This document shows, one piece after another, positions 1-8,875 of a stretch of DNA of 64,000 nt; the stretch's first letter is position 1; each line of letters opens with the position of its first letter. The translations under genes were made by a program, and so were the position numbers. A model generated the notes under the pieces. The model did no database searches, was not told the origin of the DNA, and worked only from the letters and a program-made list of their open reading frames with translations. Source of the stretch: Deltaproteobacteria bacterium (GTDB taxonomy: Bacteria > Myxococcota_A > UBA9160 > SMWR01); the NCBI GenBank assembly GCA_019310965.1, contig JAFDDG010000011.1, positions 1-64,000 on the forward strand, in the 5' to 3' direction.

Positions 1-252
1 GCGACGCTGATCATCGCCACCGAGGACGGTGTCTTCCACCAGATCGAGCAGCGCGCGCCCGAGAAGCACTTGATCCAGGCGCCGGGCGTGGACGAGAGCT
101 GCGCCTGCAACCGCTGTCCCTACATGCGGCTCAATACGCTCGAGAAGCTCTACCTGTGCCTGCGCGATCTCACGCCCCAGGTCACGGTGTCCGAAGAGAT
201 CCGCGTCCAGGCCCTGGTGCCGATCGAGCGCATGCTCGAGCTCTCGAAGTAG
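1..252 (+). CDS. nadA: Quinolinate synthase NadA, C-terminal end (5' truncated by window)
   Basis: The reading frame is open from base 1 and ends at TAG 250-252, giving the last 83 residues. The segment [18 protein letters not shown] is the hallmark C-terminal Fe-S region of quinolinate synthase, which condenses iminoaspartate with dihydroxyacetone phosphate in de novo NAD synthesis and carries a 4Fe-4S cluster. The final Cys-rich motif and the ERMLELSK tail are intact, so this copy looks functional. A near-identical 3' fragment recurs in the same orientation at 7379-7596. Bases 34-252 are therefore one unit of a long direct repeat flanking the glycan genes. The identity is clear even though the N-terminal domains lie outside the window. 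Confidence 0.93.
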   Translation, partial: ATLIIATEDGVFHQIEQRAPEKHLIQAPGVDESCACNRCPYMRLNTLEKLYLCLRDLTPQVTVSEEIRVQALVPIERMLELSK

Positions 253-453
253 GGCGCTCGCCCCGAGGCCCATCGCGCCCGGTCGTGCTCGATCGACACG
301 GCCTGGGTGGTGTGTCCTCCCAGCGACGCGGCCCGGACCCGGCAGAAACGCTTCGAATACTTTTCATCTGCCCGAACGGCCTCTGATAGCCTGAGTCCAC
401 CATGGGGCCTGCTTCGACCATGACCGCTGTGGCGCCGCGCGACTCGACCCTCC

Positions 454-2835
454 ATGGGGAGATCTGCGTCGAAGAACGTGGGCACCCCACCATGCGATTC
501 GGGCCAGCCAACATCGCGCGTGGCTGAGAATCCCCCGCCCCAAGGGCCTTGGCGCCCGCCTGCGGTCCTCGTGTCACCGGCATTGCTGGTCTGTGGCGCG
601 TTATTTCTCAGTGGTCTCGCTGGCGTGCTGCTCTTCGGACGATTTCACAGCGGAACCGCCGGACCCGCGGTCCTCTTGTCCGACATGCTCAACTACTACT
701 ACCCGATGACGGAGCGTGTGAGCGCCCGTCTCGCCGGCGGGGAATGGCCGCTCTGGAACCCATCGAACTGTCTGGGCATCCCGCTGCTGGCAACCCTGCA
801 GGTTGGTGCCCTGTATCCGGGCATTTGGCTCTCGGTGTGGTTCGGTCCCCAGGACGGGATGTACTGGCTACTCGCAATCGAGTGCGGCGTTGGCACAGCC
901 ATGGCCACGTGGGCGTGCAGCGCCGGCGGCCGCGGGCCGGGAGCCTCGCTGCTCGGCGGGCTCGTCTTCGGCTTCAGCGTTCTGGTAGGGAGCAGCTGGT
1001 GGCCCTCGCACACGGCAACGCTTTGCTGGATGCCTGGCGGGATCGTGGGAATCGAAAAGCTCACGCGCGGCGCCGGCTCCTCCGGTCTGGGCGGACGGGC
1101 TGGCCGAATAAGTGGATGGAGCTGCATCGCGATCTTCACGGCCCTTCAGTGCCTGGCCGGCTTTCCGCAGTACCTCGTCTATTCATTCCTCTTTGCGGGC
1201 CCCTATGCGGCCGTGCGTCTGGGCTCCCAGTGGCACCGTGCGGGACTTCGCGAAGGCCTGCGTCCGATGCTGCTTTGCGGGACCTTGATGACGAGCGCCG
1301 TGGTCGTCGGCGTTGGCATCGCTGCGGCAGCATTGCTGCCCGGCTTCGAACTCGCCGGGGAAGGCGTGCGCACTGGCAACCTATCCGCTCGCGAAGTCGG
1401 CTACCTCACGGAAGCGCCGAATCTTCAGCGCTTCTTCAATAACGCGCTGAACCCCGAGCCAAAGCTCATCACATTGGATTACGGTCCCGGCGGCGGCTAC
1501 GTGGGGATTGCAACGCTTGCGTTGGCTGCGCTCGGAGCCGTGGCACGCTGGCGTCGTCCCGAGACCTGGTTCCTTCTGATCGCCGGTCCCACGTTTCTCA
1601 TTCTATCCAGCGGATATGCTCGCGAGAGCCGGGAGATCTACGAAGTCTTCACCCGGCTTCCAGTCGTCGGCCTGTTTCGCACGCCCGAGCGGCTTCGCTT
1701 CATCTGGTTCTTCTGCGTGCTCGTCCTCGCCAGTGACGGATTTGGGGTCTTCGCCGACGGTTATCGACGCCTGCGCGAGCAACACATCACGGCGGCCCTG
1801 GCGCCGGCCGCGGCGAGCCTCGTTCTTCTGTGGGTGACCTTGGCGGGCGCCCCCGGTGCGCTCCTGCGCGCTGCCGCCTGTGCACTCCTGCTGGCCGCGG
1901 CCTGGCCTCTTGCGAGCCAACTCGGTGCTCGCGCGCTGCTGCAGGTCGCCATGCTTGCGCTGATCTTCGCCGATCTCTGGTTCGCCATCAGTCCGCAGGG
2001 AATGCTCCCCCTGCGCGATCATCAAATTCACGGTAGCTACTCGTTAAGCGGCCAGATCCTGGGACCCGCCGAACTCGCGAGGTTGAAACGCCGAGCCGGG
2101 ACCAGCCGGGTGGAGCTCACGGGTTTCATCCCCCGCTTGGGCGTTGGTGAAGGGAACCGGCTTCATCAAATGGTCTGTTACGACCCCATGGTGCCCGCCC
2201 CATGGCAGGAGCTCGCCAACGCCATCAACTCGAGCGGTGTGTTGGGCAGCTCTCGGGCCTTCGATCACGAGCAGCATCCAACACTCTATGACGTCGCGAG
2301 CGTCAAACTGGCCGTGGCGTCGAGCAAGCGGCGCAAGCCGACCACCACCGTCAACCTGGACGCCCTGCCTCGCGCCTATATGGTCGAGCAATTCGAGATT
2401 GCCGATCGAGCCATCGCCTTCGAGCGAATTCGCGATGGCGACTTCGATTTCCGGAGGCGGGTGATGCTCGAATATCCTCCCGATGTGCCAGGCTGGCGGC
2501 CACCCGCTAATCCATCCGAGGCGCGACCGGCAAAGATCGTGCGCTACGTGGATGAATCCGTGGAGATTCAAGCCACCACACCGAGTCACGCCTTGCTCGT
2601 TCTCACCGATGCAATCTATCCGGGCTGGGTGGCTCGGATCGACGGCGAACCAACAGCGATCCTGTCCGCCAACGGTATTTTCCGCGCAGTGCATCTGCCG
2701 CCCGGACATCATACCGTGACCTTCGACTACGAGCCCCAGAGCTTTTCGTGGGGGCTCCGAATCAGCGCGGTGAGCTGCGCGTTGTGGCTCGGTGTCTCTG
2801 TCGTTGGATTCGTCAAGACGCGTCGGCGTGCTTGA
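454..2835 (+). CDS. YfhO-like polytopic membrane protein (GT-C-like), copy 1
   Basis: A 793-residue protein with many hydrophobic spans and a soluble C-terminal region, the general plan of YfhO-family membrane proteins. After the first hydrophobic segment it has the loop LLSDMLNYYYP followed by PLWNPSNCLGIP. These Asp and Pro-rich motifs are typical of YfhO/GT-C proteins that act on lipid-linked sugars. The C-terminus (ILSANGIFRAVHLPPG and nearby) is the conserved beta-rich tail of the family. YfhO of Firmicutes glycosylates lipoteichoic acid; the substrate here is unknown. It converges on a paralogue on the other strand. The start at 454 is chosen because the first hydrophobic segment begins about 38 residues later, but a later start is possible. 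Confidence 0.8.
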   Translation: MGRSASKNVGTPPCDSGQPTSRVAENPPPQGPWRPPAVLVSPALLVCGALFLSGLAGVLLFGRFHSGTAGPAVLLSDMLNYYYPMTERVSARLAGGEWPLWNPSNCLGIPLLATLQVGALYPGIWLSVWFGPQDGMYWLLAIECGVGTAMATWACSAGGRGPGASLLGGLVFGFSVLVGSSWWPSHTATLCWMPGGIVGIEKLTRGAGSSGLGGRAGRISGWSCIAIFTALQCLAGFPQYLVYSFLFAGPYAAVRLGSQWHRAGLREGLRPMLLCGTLMTSAVVVGVGIAAAALLPGFELAGEGVRTGNLSAREVGYLTEAPNLQRFFNNALNPEPKLITLDYGPGGGYVGIATLALAALGAVARWRRPETWFLLIAGPTFLILSSGYARESREIYEVFTRLPVVGLFRTPERLRFIWFFCVLVLASDGFGVFADGYRRLREQHITAALAPAAASLVLLWVTLAGAPGALLRAAACALLLAAAWPLASQLGARALLQVAMLALIFADLWFAISPQGMLPLRDHQIHGSYSLSGQILGPAELARLKRRAGTSRVELTGFIPRLGVGEGNRLHQMVCYDPMVPAPWQELANAINSSGVLGSSRAFDHEQHPTLYDVASVKLAVASSKRRKPTTTVNLDALPRAYMVEQFEIADRAIAFERIRDGDFDFRRRVMLEYPPDVPGWRPPANPSEARPAKIVRYVDESVEIQATTPSHALLVLTDAIYPGWVARIDGEPTAILSANGIFRAVHLPPGHHTVTFDYEPQSFSWGLRISAVSCALWLGVSVVGFVKTRRRA

Positions 2836-2986
2836 CCGTGCGGCGGATGGAGTCGAAGCCCCGCCCCACCGCACAAGGATCACCAGGCCAGTGGCGACTC
2901 CGATGAAGAGCGCAAGTGGCAAGCGCTCATTGTTGAGGCCCACGAGCACACCGGGCTTCGCAGCCAATCAGACGGCCGAGATGGAT

Positions 2987-5257
2987 TCATTCTCGTAGAG
3001 TCGTGGGCGATCCTCGCGGCTTCCGGGCCAAGAGCAGCAGCACGCCGAGTGACGCGAGCGAGATCACAGCACCGATCCACAGCGAGCGCGGGCGATAGCT
3101 GAAGACTACGCGCTTGTTCCCGGGCTTCACCGCAACTGCGCGAAAGAGATGATTGGCGGGGAGGATCGGTACACGCTCCCCATCGATCTCCGCCTGCCAG
3201 CCGGGATAGTGGGTGTCCGCGAGAACGAGCAAGGCGTGCGTGCGCGCGTCGACTTCGAGCTCGACGCGCCGGGCCCCATCTTCGATGAAGCGCACGCTGC
3301 CCAGCTCCGCAGGCTTTGCAGCGACCTCTTCGGGCAGCCCAGCCGCGCCTTCGACGAAGGTCGTCTCGTAGGGGTCGAAGTCTTCGGAGAGGATGCCTTC
3401 GAAGAGCAGGTCGCCGGGCGGTGCGGGGAGGGCCGACGCGCTCAGGTAGGCGCGCGGCAGCGCCGCCGTGTTCTCGTAGAGATAGAGGTTGCCTCTTCCG
3501 GTCCAGACCTTGTTCCGGAAGTCGAGTGTGCTCAGTTCGCGAATGTGTTCGATGACCTCCGAGGCCGGTAGGGTAATCCAGCGTACCGCCGCCAGATCCA
3601 GGAGCCGCCGGCGCTCGATGAGACCGTCTGTCGACTTGACGAGACCGGCGAAGGGCTTCCGCGCCAGCGAGCGAGTGGCCTGCCCGTGGACGAAGTAGTC
3701 GTAGTACTCGGCCTGGCGGCGCGTGTTGATCGGTTCGTAGCCGCCGAAGGCCCGGTTGCCGACGGCCCCCGCCAATTTCGGCGGGATGACCGGGGCGAGA
3801 CCTCGCTGAGGGCTCCAGACCCGTGCCGGCGTTCCGTCGAGCCAGGGCGCCAGCGCGCTCGGCGCGTGATAGATGCGGATGTCGGTGCCACGACTCTTTT
3901 GCTCCGGTCGGTGGTCCGGCCGCCAGGCATCTCTGAGCGCGCCCTCCACGGGTTGCTCCGGGCCGCTGAGATAGTGGACTCGCAGGAAGGAGGGGCGCGC
4001 GAGCGCATACTCACCCAGAACCAGGAGCATCAGGACGATGGGCACGACCGGTCGCAGCTTTCCAGATGACACGCTGTTGCCCGGGCGATCTCGCAGCCGG
4101 GTCTCGATCTGGTCCAGCGCCAGCCCGCAGAGAACCGCCATCGCGAAGGCCGCGATGAAGAGGCCTCGCTGTGGCAGGCGAAACGAGCCGAGTCCGGGCA
4201 GGTGCAGCAGCCAGTCGAAGAGGGGCGTCACGGGTCCCAGCGCGAGCAGGCAGAAGAAGAGAAAAAGCGCAAAGAAGCCCAGGCTGATGGAGACTCGTCC
4301 CCGATTGAGCAGGGCGACAGGCGCCAGGAGCAAGGCCAGCACACCGAAGCCGAATCCGAGCTGCGTACCGCCAGCCTGTTGGAAGATGTGCTTGTCGAGC
4401 GCGCTCAAGAGATCCGTCTCTCGAGGCACCCCGAACGGAAACATGCGCTCGGCGATGAGCAGGCTGCCATCCCGAGGCCCCTCTCCGATCAGCTCCATGC
4501 TCGGAACGAGCTGGACCGCCGCCAGCCCGATGCCGAGCAATCCGGCCGCAGCCAGGCCAGCGAGCGCAGCGCCGAAAACCTGCGGCGGGCAGCGGCGCCA
4601 GAGCAGCAGGGTTACGAGTACAATTCCCCAGGCATAGGCGGTGAAGACCGAGAATTGTGGATAGCCCGCGAGCAGACTCATCGCGTAGACCCCTGCCAGC
4701 GCCGCGATGGAGCGGCGACGCGGTGCCTCGACGAGCCCCACACAGAGCGCGCAGCCAAGCGGTAGCCAGGCTGCGCTCTCGAGCAGATTGGGAAAAAACG
4801 TCATTGCCGGGTAGGCCTGACCCATCGTCACCGCGCAGCCCGCCAGCAGGGCCGCAGCCCAGCCCAAGCCGAGGCTGCGACAGAAGAGCAGCGTCCCCCA
4901 AGCAGCGAGCCAGAGGTGGGCGACTGCCATGATGGCCATCCCCCAGGCGACCGGCAGGATCATCAGGACGGCGTGGGGCGGATAGAGGGGCCCCGCCTGA
5001 AGGGCCGCGAGGTGTGGGATTCCGGCGAGATGGTGCGGATTCCAGAGCGGCAGGTGGCCGCTTCGCCAGGACTGGGCGAGCTCGAGATAGGCGGGGTAGT
5101 AATAGGAAAAGAGATCGCCGTTGGTCAGCCCAGCCAGCTCACCGGGGAGGGCGAACTTGGCGATCCAGAACACAGCTGTGACCAAGGCCATGCCCGCCGG
5201 TGCGAGTACCCGGATGCGTCGATCGGACGCCTCGGAGGGGCCTGCGCGTTCGACCAT
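2987..5257 (-). CDS. YfhO-like polytopic membrane protein (GT-C-like), copy 2
   Basis: A 756-residue paralogue of the 454-2835 product with the same layout. The first membrane segment is followed by TNGDLFSYYYPAYLELAQSW and PLWNPHHLAGIPHLA, then about ten more hydrophobic spans and a C-terminal domain with ILPANHLFRAVAVKPGNKR. It is the last gene of a minus-strand operon: GT2 glycosyltransferase, then methyltransferase, then this gene only 9 bases further on. Co-transcription with a polyprenyl-phosphate-type GT2 supports a role in transferring a lipid-linked sugar outside the membrane. That is inference, and substrate and acceptor cannot be read from the sequence. Confidence 0.8.
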   Translation of the reverse strand: MVERAGPSEASDRRIRVLAPAGMALVTAVFWIAKFALPGELAGLTNGDLFSYYYPAYLELAQSWRSGHLPLWNPHHLAGIPHLAALQAGPLYPPHAVLMILPVAWGMAIMAVAHLWLAAWGTLLFCRSLGLGWAAALLAGCAVTMGQAYPAMTFFPNLLESAAWLPLGCALCVGLVEAPRRRSIAALAGVYAMSLLAGYPQFSVFTAYAWGIVLVTLLLWRRCPPQVFGAALAGLAAAGLLGIGLAAVQLVPSMELIGEGPRDGSLLIAERMFPFGVPRETDLLSALDKHIFQQAGGTQLGFGFGVLALLLAPVALLNRGRVSISLGFFALFLFFCLLALGPVTPLFDWLLHLPGLGSFRLPQRGLFIAAFAMAVLCGLALDQIETRLRDRPGNSVSSGKLRPVVPIVLMLLVLGEYALARPSFLRVHYLSGPEQPVEGALRDAWRPDHRPEQKSRGTDIRIYHAPSALAPWLDGTPARVWSPQRGLAPVIPPKLAGAVGNRAFGGYEPINTRRQAEYYDYFVHGQATRSLARKPFAGLVKSTDGLIERRRLLDLAAVRWITLPASEVIEHIRELSTLDFRNKVWTGRGNLYLYENTAALPRAYLSASALPAPPGDLLFEGILSEDFDPYETTFVEGAAGLPEEVAAKPAELGSVRFIEDGARRVELEVDARTHALLVLADTHYPGWQAEIDGERVPILPANHLFRAVAVKPGNKRVVFSYRPRSLWIGAVISLASLGVLLLLARKPRGSPTTLRE

Positions 5258-5266
5258 CGGCCGGCC

Positions 5267-6121
5267 TCAGCGCACCCAGGGACGCGTCGCGCACACAGTG
5301 ACGATGTCGAAGAGGTTGACCGGCACCCTCGCCGACGCGCCCGGCCAGGTCCTGCCCGTACGAGCCGTCGTGCCCAGCAGGGTCTTGCGCAGCCGCTCGA
5401 CCTGGTAGCCGAGGGTGTAGATGGCTCCGTCGGCCCGCATCCACTCCACCTCGAGGCCGTGGCGCTCGAGCAGCAGTCGGAGCGACTCACGCGTGTAGAA
5501 GAAGAGGTGCTCGGGAATCGTATAGAGATGCCAGCGAGGCCCGGAGAGCCGGGCGACGAGGCTTCCCACGTCACCGGTTGTCAGCGCCAGGGAACCGCCT
5601 GGTCGCAGCAGGCGGACGACTTCACGCATGCTCGCATGGGGGTCAGGCAGATGCTCGAGCACGTCCCAGAGCGTGATGAGATCGAAGCTCGCATCGCAGA
5701 AGGGCAGGTGCTCGGCATCGCCCGCTGCTAGGCGACCTGCGACCTCCGGCGCGGAGCGGCGCAGGGCGTCGCGAGAGACCTCCGTCCCGAAGGCCTGCCA
5801 ACCTGCCGCACGGGCCTCGGCGACGCCGTACCCCAAGGCCGCGCCGAGGTCGAGGGAACGCATACCCTGCGTGGGGACGGGGAGGGCGCGCATGCGCCGC
5901 GCGAAGGTCTGGCGCAGCGACGCTTCGAGCTGGGCATAGTCGTCGTAGCCGCGGGCGACCTCCCCGTCGGCGAAGTAAGCCTCGTCGTAGGTGGCGCGAG
6001 GGTTGAAGTCCTCGGCCGGCTGCCAGAAGGCGACGCCGCAGCGCACACACTCGAGGATTTCCACTCCGGCCGTCGTGAGCTTCGGCGAGACCGATGCGGC
6101 ATCGCAGATCGGGCAGCTCAT
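5267..6121 (-). CDS. SAM-dependent methyltransferase with N-terminal zinc ribbon
   Basis: A 284-residue class I methyltransferase. The N-terminus carries two Cys pairs (CPIC and, about 25 residues on, CVRC), a small zinc ribbon common in sugar or glycan methyltransferases. Motif I is SLDLGAALGYG, and the later DLITLWDVLEHLPDP and LLRPGG segments are typical of the Methyltransf_11/23 group. Its ATG overlaps the TGA of the upstream GT2 gene (ATGA), showing translational coupling. The YfhO-like gene follows 9 bases downstream. It probably methylates a sugar or lipid in the pathway encoded by this cluster; the exact target is unknown. Confidence 0.85.
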   Translation of the reverse strand: MSCPICDAASVSPKLTTAGVEILECVRCGVAFWQPAEDFNPRATYDEAYFADGEVARGYDDYAQLEASLRQTFARRMRALPVPTQGMRSLDLGAALGYGVAEARAAGWQAFGTEVSRDALRRSAPEVAGRLAAGDAEHLPFCDASFDLITLWDVLEHLPDPHASMREVVRLLRPGGSLALTTGDVGSLVARLSGPRWHLYTIPEHLFFYTRESLRLLLERHGLEVEWMRADGAIYTLGYQVERLRKTLLGTTARTGRTWPGASARVPVNLFDIVTVCATRPWVR

Positions 6122-7119
6122 CTAGGCTCGACGCCGACCATGCGATCCACGACGTAGCGCGGGCGCCCCTTCACCTCTTCGTGGATGCGGCCCACGTATT
6201 CGCTCACGACGCCCAGCGATAGGAGCTGAACGCCGCCAAAGATCAGGAGCAGGCAGACCAGCGACATCCAGCCACCGTCATCGACGCGACCCATCGCATA
6301 CGAGATCAGCCCGAAGAGCCCGAACGCGAAGGCGAAGAGCACGGTGCAGAGACCGAGGCTGGTGATCACGCGCAGGGGAAGAACCGAGAAGGAGAAGATC
6401 CCGTCCGTGGCTAGGCGCAGTCTGCGGCCCCAGCTGAATTTCGTGTGCCCGGAGTGACGGTCTCCGACCCGGTAGGGGACCTCGGAGTCGCGGAAGCCGA
6501 GCCATGGCACGATGCCCCGGGTGAAGACGAAGCGCTCCCCCAGCTCGTTGAAGGCATCCACCACGCGGCGGTCCATCAGCCGGAAATCGGCGCTGCGAGG
6601 TGAGAGAGGCAGCCCCGAAATGAGGCCCATCACGCGATAGAAGAGCCGGCTCGTCCACCCCTTGGCCGTCGCGTTCTGCTCCGGGGGATCGATGCGGATT
6701 GTGTGGACCACATCGCTACCCCGCCGCCACGCCTCGAGCAGGTTCTCGAGTAGCTCGGGTGGGTGCTGAAGGTCGCCGTCCAGCGTGACCACGGCATCGC
6801 CGCTGGCGAAGCGAAGGCCGGCGCAGAGCGCCGCCTGATGGCCGAAGGAGCGGGTGAAGTGGATAGACTTGATGCGGGGATCCCTGGCCTGGAGCTTGGC
6901 GATCTCGTCCGCCGTGTCGTCGCGGCTGCCATCGTCGACGAACACGACCTCGCAGGCCACGCCGCAGGCCTCGGCAGCGTCGAGTGAGCGGCGGGCGAAG
7001 ACCGCGACGCACGGACCCTCGTCCAGGACGGGCGCGACGAAGGAGATGAGCGGATCACCGGGTCTCGACGTCTCTACGCTCAAACCTGCCTGCACCTCGC
7101 TCGTTCTTGCCATTTCCAT
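6118..7119 (-). CDS. Family 2 glycosyltransferase (polyprenyl-phosphate hexose/DPM1-ArnC type)
   Basis: From ATG 7119 the product is 333 residues. It has the GT-A fold motifs VVFVDDGSRDDT and VVTLDGDLQHPPELL (metal-binding Asp residues), then HTKFSWGRRLRLATDGIFSF and two C-terminal membrane helices, the pattern of dolichol- or undecaprenyl-phosphate sugar transferases. These enzymes move a sugar from a nucleotide donor to a polyprenyl phosphate on the inner leaflet. GT-C or YfhO proteins can then use that donor on the outer face. The ORF track opens at 7338, but its first 73 residues are low-complexity and unlike the family, so I use the internal ATG. The 3' end overlaps the methyltransferase start. 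Confidence 0.87.
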   Translation of the reverse strand: MEMARTSEVQAGLSVETSRPGDPLISFVAPVLDEGPCVAVFARRSLDAAEACGVACEVVFVDDGSRDDTADEIAKLQARDPRIKSIHFTRSFGHQAALCAGLRFASGDAVVTLDGDLQHPPELLENLLEAWRRGSDVVHTIRIDPPEQNATAKGWTSRLFYRVMGLISGLPLSPRSADFRLMDRRVVDAFNELGERFVFTRGIVPWLGFRDSEVPYRVGDRHSGHTKFSWGRRLRLATDGIFSFSVLPLRVITSLGLCTVLFAFAFGLFGLISYAMGRVDDGGWMSLVCLLLIFGGVQLLSLGVVSEYVGRIHEEVKGRPRYVVDRMVGVEPR

Positions 7120-7378
7120 TGTAACCCGCCGACGCACGCCATCGTCACCCTGTGTGTTCTCAAAACCCGTCTCCCACGCTTGATCGACGCGGAGGCCCAG
7201 TGAGTGGCGGCCACTGCGCTGCTTCCTGCCAGAGACAGCGATGGTACAGGCCACCGACGCGCGGCGGTCCCACGACCCTCGCGTCCGGTGACCGCCGATT
7301 CGATCACCTGGTCCCGCAATTCCCGGCGCGCTGTCCACCCAGCGCTCCGCCGTTTCGTCCCGCCACGGGCTTCGAAAT

Positions 7379-7596
7379 TTCCACCAGATCGAGCAGCGCG
7401 TGCCCGAGAAGCACTTGATTCAGGCGCCGGGCGTGGACGAGAGCTGCGCCTGCAACCGCTGCCCCTGCATGCGCCTCAACACTCTCGAGAAGCTCTGCTG
7501 TGCCTGCGCGACCTAACGCCTCAGGTCACGGTGTCCGAAGAGATCCGCGTGCAGGCCCTGGTGCGCATCGAGCGCATGCTCGATCTATCGGCCTAA
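7379..7596 (+). pseudogene. nadA 3' fragment, frameshifted duplicate
   Basis: This stretch aligns base for base with 34-252. By hand I count about 20 substitutions and one single-base deletion over 219 bases, roughly 90 percent identity. Most changes are at third codon positions (for example ATC/ATT, AAT/AAC, GTC/GTG), so both copies evolved as coding sequence before this one decayed. The deletion lies in the codons for LEKLYL (CTCTACCTG becomes CTCTGCTG), and the Tyr of CPYM is Cys here. It lacks all upstream nadA sequence and any start codon. It is in the same orientation as nadA and marks the distal edge of the glycan island. Confidence 0.85.
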
Positions 7597-7613
7597 CGAC
7601 GAGAAATTCGTCG
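7597..7613. terminator. Short hairpin after the nadA remnant
   Basis: CGACGA and TCGTCG form a six-base-pair stem around GAAAT immediately after the TAA of the nadA fragment. It could be the relic of the original nadA terminator. There is no T-run, so function is uncertain. Confidence 0.3.
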
Positions 7614-7665
7614 GAAGGCGGCGGGGTCCGGCCGCGTCGATCGGGGACAGCCGAGCCCGCTGCCC

Positions 7666-8754
7666 TCAGATCTCGCCCAGCATCTTCCGGAGGCGCGCGA
7701 ACTCCGCCGTGCAGCGCTCGATCTCGGCCTCCCCACCCCCCAAGATTCCCATGCCGACCGCCAGGACCAGGTGCTCCAGTCCGGCGGGGCCATAGGTCTC
7801 GAACCTTTGCGCGACCTCGTCGGCGTTTCCGAAGGTGTAGAACTCTTCGATGAGTTCGAACGGAATGCGGGGGGCCAGCGCGCGGAGCTCCTCGGCATCG
7901 AGGTCGTATACGACGACGTCGACGAGCCCTCGGCTGTGCGCTCCGGCCGGGTGTTCGATGCCGTGACGCTCCCAGAGCGCGCCTTCGATGAACAGGGCGT
8001 TGAGCTTTGCGATGGGCTGCCGCTCGAGCGCCTCGGCCAGGCGTTCCCTGGATTCGCCGAGGAAGATCGTTCTGAAGAGCCCGCACTCCGGAGTGCGGCG
8101 TCCGGCCGCCTCTGCGTGGCGTGCAATCACGCTGCGCTTCGCCGCGTAGTCTCTTGGCTCCATGCTCCAGGCCGGCAGCCAGCCGTCGGCGTATTGGCCC
8201 GTGAGCCGCAGCATGCGGGGGCCCTGCCCGCCGACCCAGATTCGTGGCTTCCCCATCCCGCTTTCGAGCGGAATCCCGGTGCGGGCCGGACCGCCCTGGG
8301 GCATGCGCCCCGTGTCGAGCAGGCAGCGGAGTTCGACGAGGAACTCTTCGAGGCGGCCCACGGGCTTGTCGAACGGGTAGCCGAAGGGCACCAGGCTCTC
8401 CGCCTCGCCGGAGCCGACGCCCAGGTTGAAGCCGCCCCGGCACATGTGCTGCAGCGTCAGCGCGGTGCGGGCCACGTCCGGAGCCCGCCGGCGCGTGCCA
8501 TCGGTCACGTTGATGCCGAGTGGCAGCTCGGTCTGCATGGCCAACGCGGTGCTGACGCAGAAGGGATCGAGCCAGCCGTCGGGATCTTCGACCATTTGTG
8601 CGTAGGGGCTCTCCGCCCGCAGCTCCGGGTGATCGAGTCCGAGCAGATGGTCCGGTAACCAGAGAGAATCGACGTCCAACGCCTCGGCCATCCGCAGCGC
8701 TTCCAGATTCGACTCGAACGGGTGCATCGAGCCCAGCATGAAACCAACCTTCAA
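7666..8754 (-). CDS. LLM-class (luciferase-like) F420-dependent oxidoreductase
   Basis: A 362-residue TIM-barrel flavin/F420 protein of the luciferase-like monooxygenase superfamily. Recognisable parts are the N-terminal MKVGFMLGS strand, LWLPDHLL, LPLGINVTDGTRRRAPDVAR and RGGFNLGVGSGEAESLVPFG, which match F420-dependent methylene-H4MPT-reductase-like proteins. The usual IWVGGQGPRML segment follows. Members use reduced F420 or FMNH2 on varied substrates, so the reaction is unknown. The start is TTG at 8754, supported by GGGAGG seven bases upstream. An overlapping 428-residue ORF on the same strand (7526-8812) is a shadow. It ends close to the nadA remnant, just outside the island. Confidence 0.85.
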   Translation of the reverse strand: MKVGFMLGSMHPFESNLEALRMAEALDVDSLWLPDHLLGLDHPELRAESPYAQMVEDPDGWLDPFCVSTALAMQTELPLGINVTDGTRRRAPDVARTALTLQHMCRGGFNLGVGSGEAESLVPFGYPFDKPVGRLEEFLVELRCLLDTGRMPQGGPARTGIPLESGMGKPRIWVGGQGPRMLRLTGQYADGWLPAWSMEPRDYAAKRSVIARHAEAAGRRTPECGLFRTIFLGESRERLAEALERQPIAKLNALFIEGALWERHGIEHPAGAHSRGLVDVVVYDLDAEELRALAPRIPFELIEEFYTFGNADEVAQRFETYGPAGLEHLVLAVGMGILGGGEAEIERCTAEFARLRKMLGEI

Positions 8755-8761
8755 CGTACGA

Positions 8762-8767
8762 CCTCCC
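8762..8767 (-). promoter_or_regulatory. Shine-Dalgarno site that selects a TTG start
   Basis: On the minus strand GGGAGG sits seven bases before TTG 8754. No ATG or GTG with comparable spacing exists for the oxidoreductase, so this site decides the start. Confidence 0.6.
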
Positions 8768-8875
8768 GACGGCGAATCTCAGAGATCGTCCGGGGTTCGG
8801 GCACCGGTGCATCAGGGGGGCGGGAGATGCTTCCGGCAGGAAGTGTTAGCAGAGTTTTTGTTGGGTCCGACAAGT

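Larger units (their letters stand above)
253..7378. other. Candidate genomic island bounded by two nadA 3' ends
   Basis: This block lies between the intact nadA 3' end and a decayed second copy, both in the same orientation. It holds two YfhO-like proteins, one SAM methyltransferase and one GT2 glycosyltransferase, all of surface-glycan or lipid-glycan type and unrelated to NAD synthesis. I found no integrase or transposase inside it. The plus-strand YfhO-like gene uses visibly more A/T third positions than the genes beyond 8 kb. Insertion into, or recombination at, the nadA 3' end is an inference from the repeat arrangement. The stretches 253-453 and 7120-7378 show no convincing gene. Confidence 0.55.

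Noticed and set aside
7526-8812. 428-residue ORF overlapping the luciferase-like gene
   Set aside because: Same strand, wrong frame, Arg/Gly/Pro-rich, no motif; the 7666-8754 frame carries the family signature.
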